Below, one piece after another: positions 1 to 8,200 of a DNA stretch of 64,000 nucleotides. The position numbers were made by a program, and so were the translations under genes. Each line of letters opens with the position of its first letter. The stretch's first letter is position 1. The notes beneath the pieces are model-generated. The model worked only from the letters and a program-made list of their open reading frames with translations. It made no database searches and had not been told where the DNA came from. Source of the stretch: Natrialba swarupiae (GTDB taxonomy: Archaea; Halobacteriota; Halobacteria; Halobacteriales; Natrialbaceae); the NCBI RefSeq assembly GCF_008245225.1, contig NZ_VTAW01000001.1, positions 186,001 to 250,000 on the forward strand, in the 5' to 3' direction.

Positions 1-2
1 AC

Positions 3-140
3 CTCCGCGCGACGACGACCGACGGACCGGTCACCTGTCCCGATTGTGAGTCGACGTTCGCCGCGAGAATCATCCACCTTCCCGACGATCACGATGCATC
101 CAGCTATTTCAACGGTACTCACACGTGTCGCGGCCCGTGA
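3..140 (+). CDS. Zinc-ribbon protein, 3' end only (cut by window start)
   Basis: Frame 3 is open from the window edge to a TGA at 138-140. It reads a short zinc-ribbon-like tail with a CPDC pair at about codons 12-15 and a later H-T-C. I do not recognise the full gene because its 5' part is outside the window. Its last 47 nt overlap the start of the HalOD1 gene in another frame, which suggests translational coupling. It could also be a chance open frame, since only 45 codons are visible; the CPxC pair and acidic context are the only support. Confidence 0.4.
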   Translation, partial: LRATTTDGPVTCPDCESTFAARIIHLPDDHDASSYFNGTHTCRGP

Positions 141-312
141 TGAGTGTGACCGAACGGCGTTGCCGCCGCTGTACGAGGTCGTCGACCCCGGCGCGCTGAC
201 CGCGGTGATCGAGTCGGACGCGGCCGTCACCGTCCGCTTTGCGTACGCCGGCTACCGCGTCGTGATCGACACCGAGCCGCTCGAGGTGGAGGTGATCGAC
301 GAGGAACGCTGA
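94..312 (+). CDS. HalOD1 output domain protein
   Basis: A 72-residue stand-alone HalOD1 output domain. The haloarchaeal signature is clear: an N-terminal helix with VLTRVAARDE, then LPPLYEVVDPGAL, then a strand-rich tail (VRFAYAGYRVVID). In this family the domain is thought to be an output module of sensory systems, but its ligand and target are unknown. An in-frame ATG at 46 would add 16 arginine/serine-rich residues unlike the family, so I chose the ATG at 94. Two more stand-alone HalOD1 genes lie at 7609 and 18611. Confidence 0.8.
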   Translation: MHPAISTVLTRVAARDECDRTALPPLYEVVDPGALTAVIESDAAVTVRFAYAGYRVVIDTEPLEVEVIDEER

Positions 313-423
313 CGACACAGAACCGCAGTGTAGCCGATTCGATGGCTCCCAGTACACCCGTCAATGCGGACTGGAGAGTACACTCGTGAGGGTCGCGCTG
401 TACGCCGACGAGCGCGGACCCGA

Positions 424-513
424 CTAGAAGAGATGCATCGCGGGCATCGCGATCATCGACGTCGCCATGAGGACGGCGAAGATCACCGCGATGAACTTGT
501 TCCGTCTGTTCAT
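424..513 (-). CDS. 29-residue membrane peptide
   Basis: A very small gene on the minus strand reads M-N-R-R-N-K-F followed by a hydrophobic, methionine-rich segment (IAVIFAVLMATSMIAMP) and stops at 424. The arginine/lysine-rich start and single hydrophobic helix suggest a membrane peptide with a cytosolic N terminus. A G-rich stretch (GGGGGC) lies just upstream of the ATG at a Shine-Dalgarno-like distance. It occupies an otherwise empty gap between the HalOD1 gene and taw2. I know no function. Confidence 0.55.
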   Translation of the reverse strand: MNRRNKFIAVIFAVLMATSMIAMPAMHLF

Positions 514-634
514 ACAGCCCCCTTGTGTCTCCGGGAGCATGAATCTCACGACCGCCGGCCTGTCGCGGTGGCGGTCCGCTTCCCTGGAGCAACCCCGTAG
601 TCCGCCCGTCGAACCTCGCGTCTTCCCGTCGCAC

Positions 635-1771
635 TCACTCGAGTCGCGCGTCGATCACGCAGTGGGCCACGCCGGCGCTGTGACTTTTCACCCGGCGCTT
701 CTCGAGCACCTCGAGCGTCCGTCCCGCGTCGGCGGCGTCGACGGCCCGCTCGAGGCGCTCGAGTGGCCGCTCCCAGAGTCGTGACTCGGGGGTCGCCTCG
801 TGGTAGTGGACGACGCCACCGGAGACGAGCGCCTCGAGTGCGTGGGGGAGAAACTCGTGGGCCTCGGCCGTACGTTCGCCGTGGCCGCGTTCGTCCGTCC
901 CGTCCGAACTACCGTAGTAGCCCATGACCACCCGGTCGGCCTCCACCCGCTCCGCGAGGTCCCGACAGTCGGTCATGTAGGCGTCGACCCGGTCGGGAAC
1001 GTCGTTCAACATCGCGTTCTCGAGGAGGTAGCGAAACGCCGTCGGGTTCAGTTCGGTTGCCGTGACCCGTGCGCCGGCTCGAGCCATCGGGAGCGTAAAG
1101 TAGCCGATACCGGCGAACATGTCGAACACCCGTTCGTCGGCCTCGACGATCTCGCCCATGCGAGCGCGTTCGGCCTGATTTCCGGGCGAGAACATCACCG
1201 CCGCGGGATCGAGTCCGTAGCGCGTGCCGTGTTCGGTGTGAATGGTCTCCGTATCCGACTCGCCGGCGAGCAACCGCGTCCGGGGCTCGCGGTAGGTACC
1301 CGCCGTCCCGTCGTTTTCGATCCCCTCGTCGGCCAGCACGCTGTCGGCCTCGCCGTGGAGTTCGAGCAGCGCCTCGGCGAGCCCCGTCTCGTCGGGGCAA
1401 TCGTCGGGAACCGAGACGACCACGACGGAGCCGATCACGGCCCACGATCCCGGCGCGGCGGCCAGAGCGTCCTCGTCCCAGCCCCGCTCGGCGAGCAGGT
1501 CCTCGAGATCCGAACTTCGGGGCTCGGGATCGACCTGCCGGACGACCTCGAGCACCTCGGTTGCCGCCGGCGGGTCCGTCACCGGGAGCGCGACCCGGTC
1601 GGGGCCGTCCTCGCGCACCCGCCTCGAGTCGTCGTAGATCCCCTCGGTACGGAGCGATTCGATCGCCGCCTCCGCGCGAGGTTTGCCGACGATGGCCGCG
1701 AGCGGGGCATCGATATCCGCGTCGGACGGCGACGACTCGAGTCGATCCCCGTCAACCGCCCCGTCACGCAT
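635..1771 (-). CDS. taw2: tRNA wybutosine-synthesis aminocarboxypropyltransferase Taw2
   Basis: A class I SAM-dependent enzyme of the Trm5/TYW2 family, 378 residues. Taw2 transfers the 3-amino-3-carboxypropyl group of SAM to the wyosine precursor at G37 of tRNA-Phe. The SAM-binding motif DMFAGIGYFTLPMA is followed by TELNP. The later VMGYYGSS and VVHYHEAT segments resemble Taw2 rather than the Trm5 methyltransferase, which carries an N-L/P-P motif there. An upstream ATG at 1831 would add a TRTRP-rich leader reading into nmd3. The ATG at 1771, with GGGTGA just upstream and an 8-nt overlap with the nmd3 stop, fits an operon better. Trm5 is the main alternative. Confidence 0.85.
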   Translation of the reverse strand: MRDGAVDGDRLESSPSDADIDAPLAAIVGKPRAEAAIESLRTEGIYDDSRRVREDGPDRVALPVTDPPAATEVLEVVRQVDPEPRSSDLEDLLAERGWDEDALAAAPGSWAVIGSVVVVSVPDDCPDETGLAEALLELHGEADSVLADEGIENDGTAGTYREPRTRLLAGESDTETIHTEHGTRYGLDPAAVMFSPGNQAERARMGEIVEADERVFDMFAGIGYFTLPMARAGARVTATELNPTAFRYLLENAMLNDVPDRVDAYMTDCRDLAERVEADRVVMGYYGSSDGTDERGHGERTAEAHEFLPHALEALVSGGVVHYHEATPESRLWERPLERLERAVDAADAGRTLEVLEKRRVKSHSAGVAHCVIDARLE

Positions 1772-3011
1772 CGCTTTCGTCACCCTCGGGCGGGTTCGCG
1801 TACGGATCGTAGGGCTCGTTCGCGTCGGCATCGTCGCCCGCGCCCGGATCCGAATCCGGGAGGACGTGCAGTCCGACGCGACTCTTCAGGACGGGAACCG
1901 TCTCCGCGTCGGGATCGAAGTACTCCGGTCGGGCAACCGTCTTCGCCTGATACGTCTCGGGGTCGAGTACCTGAACGGCGTTTTCGTCCTCGACCGTGAC
2001 GACCGTGGTCTCGACGCCATCCTCGCGTTCGCCGAGCTTTCGTGCCTCGGGTGCGTTCCCCTCCTCGTAGCTCGCCTCGTACCGTTCGCCGGTGCGCACT
2101 CGAGTACCTTTGAGATTGCCGCGGGCGCTGCGGACGAGCACCGGGCCCTCCTCGTCGTCCGCGAGATCGATGACGTCGCCGGGTCGATACGGCGGGAGAC
2201 GGACGGCGAACGTGACCCGGTACACCTCGTTACCGTCCTCGTCCTCGGTGACGAGCGTCTCGGCGTCGTTGACGGTGCCGCCGAACTCCTCTACCATCTT
2301 GTTCGAGATCTTCTTCCCGATCTTGTTGGTCGAAACCTTGATGTTCAGCCCGTCGTCGACCTCGCCCATCTCGGTGACGAACGCGTTTCGGTCGCCGGTT
2401 GCCTCCATCTCGGCGACGGTCGTGTTCGCGATCTCCTTTGCGCGATCGATCTCCTCGGTCGTTGGCGTCCGTTCGTCGGCGCGAATCTGGACGATGCTTG
2501 CGTAGTAGTCGCCGGCGATCCGGCCACAGCGGGTACAGGTCTGGCGTGCGATCCTGACCGGGACCGTCACCTGTTCTTCGACTGGCGTCCCGCGGGCGAC
2601 GCCCGTGAAATAACAGTGCATCCGGATCGTGTTCTGGTCGACCTGTTCGGGTTCGACCTGCCAGGCGACGTCCTCGACGTCGACGTGGACGCCGAGGGCC
2701 TCGCTGACCTCGTCGATCGCGATATCGGTGTAGTCCTCGGCGCCGACGTCGACCCATCGGTTACCCCGGTGGACGGCCCCACACTGCGCGCAGACGCGGA
2801 CGTCGATCTGGTCGGGTGCGTCCACGAAATCGAAGTCATCGAAGTAACACGCATCGCAGATTTCGACCTCCGAATCCGGTCGGAGTGGGTCGGCGACACC
2901 GTCGTCGTGGTGACCGTCCGAATCGGCCTCCTCGTTACCGCTCGCGTCGCTCGCCGACCGATCGGGCATCGGTTCCCCACACCGGGGACAGAACGCACGA
3001 GACTCCTTCAT
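1764..3011 (-). CDS. nmd3: NMD3-family ribosome biogenesis protein
   Basis: A 415-residue archaeal NMD3 homologue. The N-terminal zinc-binding part has CPRCGEP, then CDACYFDDFDF and CAQCGAVHRG; a fourth pair, CTRCG, sits near residue 180. The rest is a beta-rich domain, and the C terminus is acidic and proline-rich. In eukaryotes NMD3 is the 60S export adaptor. In archaea, which have no nuclear export, a role in large-subunit assembly is inferred. It is the first gene of a two-gene unit with taw2, whose start overlaps its stop. Confidence 0.9.
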   Translation of the reverse strand: MKESRAFCPRCGEPMPDRSASDASGNEEADSDGHHDDGVADPLRPDSEVEICDACYFDDFDFVDAPDQIDVRVCAQCGAVHRGNRWVDVGAEDYTDIAIDEVSEALGVHVDVEDVAWQVEPEQVDQNTIRMHCYFTGVARGTPVEEQVTVPVRIARQTCTRCGRIAGDYYASIVQIRADERTPTTEEIDRAKEIANTTVAEMEATGDRNAFVTEMGEVDDGLNIKVSTNKIGKKISNKMVEEFGGTVNDAETLVTEDEDGNEVYRVTFAVRLPPYRPGDVIDLADDEEGPVLVRSARGNLKGTRVRTGERYEASYEEGNAPEARKLGEREDGVETTVVTVEDENAVQVLDPETYQAKTVARPEYFDPDAETVPVLKSRVGLHVLPDSDPGAGDDADANEPYDPYANPPEGDESDA

Positions 3012-3625
3012 GATACCCCCGCTTGGGGTTTGGACGTGTTATACTGTTCGCTGTGGCGACGGACTCGAGGCCGATTGCGTCCGCCGGTCACCCGCGAAAC
3101 AGATCGCTGGTCCCCGACCGTATCTCCGGCTTGCTGTCTGCTGTTTCCGACGCATCCGTCCTGGGGGTCGCGGGTCCGCCGGGAGATCGGGGCAGCAATC
3201 CGTATCGGACTCGGTTCAGACGGACAACAGACCGTATCAGTATCCCATCGCTCGTATCGGTGTTTTTCAGAAATTGACAACTCCAGGCGAAACGAGGGGG
3301 TTCGATCGGGTGTGTGTGAGCCGACCCGTTCCCAGTCCGGTCGAACCGCCACGATCGAGTCGTGCGATTCCCTTCGTGGGCGAGTGTCATCTCGGCTGGG
3401 CCCCCTCCGCTTCCACTGCGTCGATCCCCGCGAACGACGTCTGTCAGACGCTCGTCAGACGACCGATTTCGCGACTGTGTCAGACGTCCCCACGTGCCGT
3501 GGTCTCCATGCGAAATGAAGGGGTTCGACCACGGCCTCGAGAGAACTTTCAAAATTATGTCAAAATGGTTCGACCTACGGCGCGTCGTCACGTCACTTAT
3601 CTCCGTTCAGACCATACGCGAAGGT
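3012..3625. other. Intergenic region without a recognised gene
   Basis: 614 bp between the divergent nmd3 and htpX genes. Open frames across it read arginine/serine-rich or lack a start, so I call none. It holds the promoters of both neighbours (a TTATC-like box at about 3596 before htpX) and one copy, on the minus strand at 3193-3205, of the dispersed ATACGGATTGCTG motif. Confidence 0.5.
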
Positions 3626-4510
3626 ATGAACTGGCAGGCGGACTGGGGTCTTCGGTTCCGGATGTTCCTGACGATGTTTCTGTTGTTCGCGTTGTACATC
3701 GTCTTTGCGAGCGCGATTACGCTCTATATGGGCGGTGGAATGGTCGTTTTCGCGCTCATCTTCGGTGGCTTCTCGCTCGTCCAGTACTACTTCAGCGACA
3801 CGCTCACGCTCAAGAGCATGGGGGCCAAGGAGGTCTCGGCCGAGGAGTATCCACAGCTTCACACGTCGGTCGAACGACTCTCCCAGCAGGCCGACCTCCC
3901 GAAACCGAAGGTCGCGGTCATCGACTCGAACGTTCCGAACGCGTTCGCGACCGGACGTAACCAGAAAAACGCCGCCGTGGCGGTGACGACCGGACTCATG
4001 CGAACCCTGAATCAGGACGAACTCGATGGCGTCGTCGCCCACGAACTCGCCCACGTCAAAAACCGGGACATGATGGTGATGACCATCGCCTCGTTCCTCT
4101 CGACGATCGCGTTCATGATCGTCCGCTGGGGCGCGTTCTTCGGCGGGGGTGGCCGTGGAGGGAATCGCGGCGGTGGCGGGGTTATCGTCGCTATCCTCGT
4201 CTCGCTGCTCGTCTGGATCGTCAGCTACCTGCTCATTCGAGCGCTCTCACGGTACCGCGAGTACTCCGCCGATCGCGGTGCGGCGGCGATCACCGGCAAC
4301 CCCTCGGCGCTGGCTTCGGCCCTGCTGAAGATCTCCGGCGAGATGGATCGCGTCCCGAAAGACGACATGCGCGAGGAAGCCGAGATGAACGCATTCTTCA
4401 TCATCCCGATCAAGTCCGGCGTCGTCGGCCAACTGTTTAGCACCCACCCGCCGACGGAAAAACGCGTCGAACAACTCCGGGACCTCGAGCGCGAGATGAC
4501 GGCGCTCTGA
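3626..4510 (+). CDS. htpX: HtpX-type membrane zinc metalloprotease
   Basis: An M48B membrane protease of 294 residues that degrades misfolded membrane proteins. Two N-terminal membrane segments lie at about residues 13-35 and 38-56. The zinc motif HELAH is at 139-143. Two further membrane segments surround a glycine-rich loop (GGGGRGGNRGGGG), and the third zinc-ligand region EYSAD follows. THPPTEKR near the end is typical of HtpX. In-frame codons extend upstream to 3362, but the family length and the MNWQADWGLR start favour the ATG at 3626. Confidence 0.95.
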   Translation: MNWQADWGLRFRMFLTMFLLFALYIVFASAITLYMGGGMVVFALIFGGFSLVQYYFSDTLTLKSMGAKEVSAEEYPQLHTSVERLSQQADLPKPKVAVIDSNVPNAFATGRNQKNAAVAVTTGLMRTLNQDELDGVVAHELAHVKNRDMMVMTIASFLSTIAFMIVRWGAFFGGGGRGGNRGGGGVIVAILVSLLVWIVSYLLIRALSRYREYSADRGAAAITGNPSALASALLKISGEMDRVPKDDMREEAEMNAFFIIPIKSGVVGQLFSTHPPTEKRVEQLRDLEREMTAL

Positions 4511-4600
4511 TCGGCCGGCTCGAGATCCGCTCTGGACGCTCCCCGTCTCTCGCCCGCCCTTCGAAGCGCTTTTGACCTGACCGACGAAACCGTCTTTGTA

Positions 4601-4861
4601 ATGCTCGACCGTGAGCAACTCATCGAAATCGTCGTATCCGTCTCGTCTATCGTCGTGATGCTCGGGGCGATGATCTACATCGGGACGGAGTACGGCACCG
4701 ACACCGGTGTCCTCCAGCCCGACGGAGCCGAGCTGCTCGTTTGGACCATCGTCGGCTTCATCTTCCTGCTTACTGCCGTTGGAATCGCTCTCGCGTTCGT
4801 CCTCAACGATCCCGAAGACGGACTCGAGGACGAGGACGCCGACACACAGAGTGCGGCCTGA
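4601..4861 (+). CDS. Small two-helix membrane protein
   Basis: An 86-residue protein with two membrane helices, at about residues 9-27 and 46-67, joined by a short external loop and followed by an acidic tail (EDGLEDEDAD). It looks like one of the conserved small haloarchaeal membrane protein families, but I cannot name a function. A T-rich stretch at 4875-4880 after its stop may serve both as terminator and as the TATA element of the next gene. Confidence 0.8.
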   Translation: MLDREQLIEIVVSVSSIVVMLGAMIYIGTEYGTDTGVLQPDGAELLVWTIVGFIFLLTAVGIALAFVLNDPEDGLEDEDADTQSAA

Positions 4862-4903
4862 CGCCTGCGCCACCTTTTTTACGTTCTGTGCGCAATATGA
4901 CAC

Positions 4904-5299
4904 ATGAGCAGTGCTGACTCGAGTGTGAGTGACGACACCTCTCGTTGGTACCTCCTCGGCGTCGCCGTCGTCTTCGTTCTGCTCGGCTCCTCGGCCCTGT
5001 TGCGTACGCCGTCACTGGTCTCCCCGACGACTGCGGTCGGTGTGGTAGCGGTTCTCGCCGGTCTCGTCGCGGTGTTGCTGTGGCGACGTCCCGGACCGGG
5101 TGCTGGCGTCGACTCCGCCGGGACAGACTCGAGCGACGATGACGCCAGCGACTCGGGCGTCTGGAACGCGATTCCGCGCTGGCAGTACGAGGGTCGCCAC
5201 GTCGAGTCGGGCGGACTCGCCCGCGGTGAACAGGAGCAGGCGCTCGCGGACATCCAGCGACAGGCGGACGAACTCTCTGACGATCCGGATCGGAAATAA
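4904..5299 (+). CDS. Membrane protein with two N-terminal helices and charged tail
   Basis: 131 residues. Two hydrophobic helices (about 15-33 and 40-60) are followed by an acidic linker and a tail (RWQYEGRHVESGGLARGEQEQAL) that ends as a charged, likely helical cytosolic segment. The ATG lies about 27 nt after TTTTTTACG at 4875-4882, so a leaderless transcript is likely. Function unknown. It ends 25 bp from the convergent priL stop. Confidence 0.8.
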   Translation: MSSADSSVSDDTSRWYLLGVAVVFVLLGSSALLRTPSLVSPTTAVGVVAVLAGLVAVLLWRRPGPGAGVDSAGTDSSDDDASDSGVWNAIPRWQYEGRHVESGGLARGEQEQALADIQRQADELSDDPDRK

Positions 5300-5324
5300 G
5301 CCGATCTCGAGCCGACCAAACGGC

Positions 5325-6410
5325 TTAGTCGCCTGCCGACTCCGCCTCGTCCGCCTCCCCCTCGCGCCAGTCCTCGAGTTCCTCGTCTTCGGCGTCGTCG
5401 ATGCGCTCCTCGTAGTACGCCATCGGGTGGGGAATCCGTTCACAGAGGTCGTCTTTGTTCACGCAGTCGCCGTACGATTGCATGGTCGCACACGAGGGCG
5501 GGGAGTACTCCGTCGGCGAGGTGTCGCCGCGGATGTGGTCGGTCTGGTAGCGGGTCATCTCCTCGCCGAACGACGAATTGACGCGGTAGAGGTCGACGAT
5601 CTCGTCGGTCGTCATCCCGATGCTTGCCAGGAAAGCGGTGATCGCAAAGCGCGAGTGGTGTGGGAGGTGTTCGCCCTTCTGGATCTGGTCCAGCAACGCC
5701 TTCATGCAGGGCGGGAAGAGGTCGGGAACGACGGTGTCGATCTCACGGGTCAGATCGAGGTCGGCGAGCACTTCTCGGATCTCTGCGGCCTCCGCCTCGA
5801 GGTCGGCTGCGATCGTCTCGGGGACGTCGAACGGTAAGCCGTCCTCGATCCGCTCGCGGATCCCCTCCCGAAGGAGCGCGAGGAGCTCGCCCTCGTCGAC
5901 CGGCACCTCGCCCCGTTCGAGTGGCTGGTTGACGAGCCGCCACTCGTCGTCCCACAGATCGGCGGCAAGCGGAAGATAGGTGCCGACGTCGATGCGGTAC
6001 TCGCCGTCGACCGGGCCGTGGATCGCCTCCCGAAGGTCGAACTCCGCGAACAGCGCCTCGAGGTCGAGTCCCGCCGTCTCCACGCTCTTCAGTTCCGTCG
6101 TGTCTTCGATATCCTCGATGAACCGGTCGTACGCCGTCGCGGCCTCCGCGCGGGCGTACTTCCTGACGAGCACGTTCTCACCGACCATCGAAACGAGGAC
6201 GCGCGCGACGGGATAGGAGAGCAACTCGACGCGGTGATCGCGATGGGGTTCGCCGGTGTCGCCGTCCTCGAGTGCGGTAATCACGCGTTGTGTGGCACGG
6301 TCGACGACCGCCTCCTCCCGCTCGACGACGGTCGCGAGATCGACCGCCTCCGTCGCGACGGTCTCGCGGGCCGCCTCGAGGAACGGGTACCGGGCGTGCA
6401 GTCGCTGCAT
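5325..6410 (-). CDS. priL: DNA primase large subunit PriL
   Basis: The regulatory large subunit (361 residues) of the archaeal/eukaryal-type primase, which makes RNA/DNA primers with PriS. The N-terminal helical domain starts MQRLHARYPFLE. The C-terminal iron-sulfur domain shows the expected cysteines in FPPCMKALL, PPSCATM, YGDC and DDLC, and the flanking HHSRFAITAFL is characteristic. An upstream in-frame ATG at 6602 would read through non-homologous sequence, so the start is placed at 6410. The tail is acidic. priS is not in the window. Confidence 0.93.
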   Translation of the reverse strand: MQRLHARYPFLEAARETVATEAVDLATVVEREEAVVDRATQRVITALEDGDTGEPHRDHRVELLSYPVARVLVSMVGENVLVRKYARAEAATAYDRFIEDIEDTTELKSVETAGLDLEALFAEFDLREAIHGPVDGEYRIDVGTYLPLAADLWDDEWRLVNQPLERGEVPVDEGELLALLREGIRERIEDGLPFDVPETIAADLEAEAAEIREVLADLDLTREIDTVVPDLFPPCMKALLDQIQKGEHLPHHSRFAITAFLASIGMTTDEIVDLYRVNSSFGEEMTRYQTDHIRGDTSPTEYSPPSCATMQSYGDCVNKDDLCERIPHPMAYYEERIDDAEDEELEDWREGEADEAESAGD

Positions 6411-6627
6411 CGGTAATGGGATGTTACTCCGTCGGGATAAACACGGTGGTTGCTCCGTTCGGTCCCCCGAACCCGTCAGGACTGTCTCGAACGGCCGCCC
6501 TCGGCTTTTCGAACGGTTCACCGCGAGTAATACTGTGTTACTCCCGTCCACGATCGACGGGATTGCGCCGGCGGCGGGATCCGCCTCGAGGGTCGATTTC
6601 AAGGGGGTCCGACACGTCGGTTCGGGT

Positions 6628-7497
6628 ATGCCACGGGTTTCGGGTGACGGCGCGTCGATCCACTACGAGTACGACGACCGGGGTGGCGACGGCGAGCCGG
6701 TCGTCTTCGTTCAGGAACTGGGATACGGCCGGTGGATGTGGCGCTGGCAACGGGAAGCACTCGCCCCGGACCGCGACGTGATCGCCCCCGACACTCGCGG
6801 AACCGGCCGCTCGACGGCCGGCCACTCGCCGCTCGTGTTACGACTCCCCCGGCGACTTCGCTCCCCGCTCCTCTCGGGTCCCGCCGGCTACTCGGTCGAG
6901 GGTCTCGCCGCGGATCTCGAGGCGGTACTTTCTGACGTCGGGACGCGCCGCGTCCACCTCGTCGGCGCGGGACTCGGTGGGATGGTCGCCCAGCAGTACG
7001 CCATCGAGTACTCACGCGCCGAGTCGCTGACGCTGTGTTCGACGAGCCACGGTGGACTGGATGCGGTTGCGATTCCAGACGACGTACGGGCACAGATCGT
7101 CGGTGAGTCGGGCACGAACGAACGCGACGCGCTCCGCCGGCGACTTCGCCCCGCGTTCTCCGAGCGGTTCGTCAACCGCAACCCGCACCTGCTGGATCGG
7201 ATCATCGAGTGGGGCCTCGAGCAGAACGCGGACGAACCGGCGCGGGAGGCCCAGTCCGCCGCAATCACGAACTTCGACGTGAGCGACCGACTCGAGCGAA
7301 TTCGCGTTCCGACGCTCGTGGTTCACGGGACGAACGACCGCGTGGTTCCGCCGGGCAACGCACGACTGCTCGAGGAAGCGATTCCCGACGCGCGACTCGA
7401 ACTGATCGAAGACGGTTCGCACTGTTTTTTCGTCGAAGAAGCCGAGCGGACGAACGAACTGTTGCGCTCGTTCATCTCGACGCGTCTCGAGGCGTAG
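6628..7497 (+). CDS. Alpha/beta-hydrolase-fold protein lacking the nucleophile serine
   Basis: 289 residues with the alpha/beta hydrolase fold. The oxyanion region (VVFVQELGYGRWMW), APDTRGTGRS and the acid/base segments HGTNDRVVPP (Asp237) and GSHCFF (His265) are present. At the nucleophile elbow, where G-x-S-x-G is expected, the sequence is G-A-G-L-G: codon 115 is GGA, glycine. The protein may therefore be catalytically dead or do something other than ester hydrolysis. In-frame sequence extends upstream to 6256 antisense to priL; the ATG at 6628 gives the normal family length. Confidence 0.85.
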   Translation: MPRVSGDGASIHYEYDDRGGDGEPVVFVQELGYGRWMWRWQREALAPDRDVIAPDTRGTGRSTAGHSPLVLRLPRRLRSPLLSGPAGYSVEGLAADLEAVLSDVGTRRVHLVGAGLGGMVAQQYAIEYSRAESLTLCSTSHGGLDAVAIPDDVRAQIVGESGTNERDALRRRLRPAFSERFVNRNPHLLDRIIEWGLEQNADEPAREAQSAAITNFDVSDRLERIRVPTLVVHGTNDRVVPPGNARLLEEAIPDARLELIEDGSHCFFVEEAERTNELLRSFISTRLEA

Positions 7498-7608
7498 CCG
7501 TCCGATGTCGACGGTCCGTCCGTCGGCTCACGACGACGCTCGGAGCTACTCGTCGACGATCATACGCGTAGGCCCGTCTGCGATGCTCGAGTCGGGTGCG
7601 AAATCGAA

Positions 7609-7920
7609 TCAGGAAGGCGAACTCGCGGCGACGTCGACCCGAATTTCGCCGTCGCTTCGCACCCCGACGTCGACCCCTTCGTAACTGAACCATACTTCGT
7701 GGGTGGCGGTATCGTCCGTGCGGTGGGCGTGCTGGAGGAGCGAATCGAGGGCGTCCGGATCGACCGTCTCGTACAGCGGCGGCAGTTCCAGTGGATCCCG
7801 CTCGAGAACCGACGCGACGGCTGTCACGATCGCCGTGCTCGGTCGTTCGCCGTCGGCCGGGTCGACGGTCGTGACGTAGTTCGCATCTTCGGTATCCGTC
7901 GGATCGTTCGCGGAGGGCAT
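7609..7920 (-). CDS. HalOD1 output domain protein
   Basis: A 103-residue stand-alone HalOD1 protein. A roughly 28-residue acidic leader precedes STAIVTAVASVLERDPLELPPLYETVDPDAL, then the strand pair VWFSYEGVDVGVRSDGEIRVDV. The probable TATA element is TATTTAA near 7977 on the minus strand, giving a short leader. It is divergent from the metallophosphoesterase gene, and the first copy of the hairpin repeat lies between them. Role presumed signalling output; unknown in detail. Confidence 0.85.
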   Translation of the reverse strand: MPSANDPTDTEDANYVTTVDPADGERPSTAIVTAVASVLERDPLELPPLYETVDPDALDSLLQHAHRTDDTATHEVWFSYEGVDVGVRSDGEIRVDVAASSPS

Positions 7921-8078
7921 ACACTGCTGTACTGCGGTCGGACTGGTATGTTCGATCCTTACTATGTCGCACCATTAAATATCAGTTGCCGACGAACGAC
8001 GCCGGATGCTCGATCCGCGGCGGACGCCGGTAACAAGGGACAGCAATCGGACGAAAGCGACGGCACTCTCGTTCGGGC

Positions 8079-8160
8079 GATAGTAACAACTGAACCGATG
8101 TACACACCGATCGCCGATCTGTCTGGCGATCGGGTGTACAATGACGTTCAGTGGCTACTA
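8079..8160 (+). repeat. Dispersed hairpin element, copy 1
   Basis: An 82-bp non-coding element with nested inverted repeats: CTGAAC/GTTCAG outermost, TGTACAC/GTGTACA, then CCGATCGCC/GGCGATCGG around a short loop. The copy at 29206 differs at only about 7 positions, and a diverged copy lies at 11005. It lies upstream of the metallophosphoesterase gene, whose start at 8201 follows 40 bp later. Confidence 0.8.
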
Positions 8161-8200
8161 TAGAAGAACGGAACACCTTTTTCGGTGGCAAAACAGAGTG

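Noticed and set aside
1683-3518. Long plus-strand open frame (611 codons) opposite nmd3 and taw2
   Set aside because: It is a mirror frame caused by G/C-rich third positions. Its product lacks domain logic, while the minus strand encodes two clear families.
3362-3625. In-frame N-terminal extension of HtpX
   Set aside because: It would add 88 Arg/Ser-rich residues before the first membrane helix, unlike any HtpX.
3012-3625. Possible replication origin in the divergent gap near primase and PCNA genes
   Set aside because: No orc1/cdc6 gene, no repeated origin-recognition boxes and no AT-rich unwinding stretch were found.
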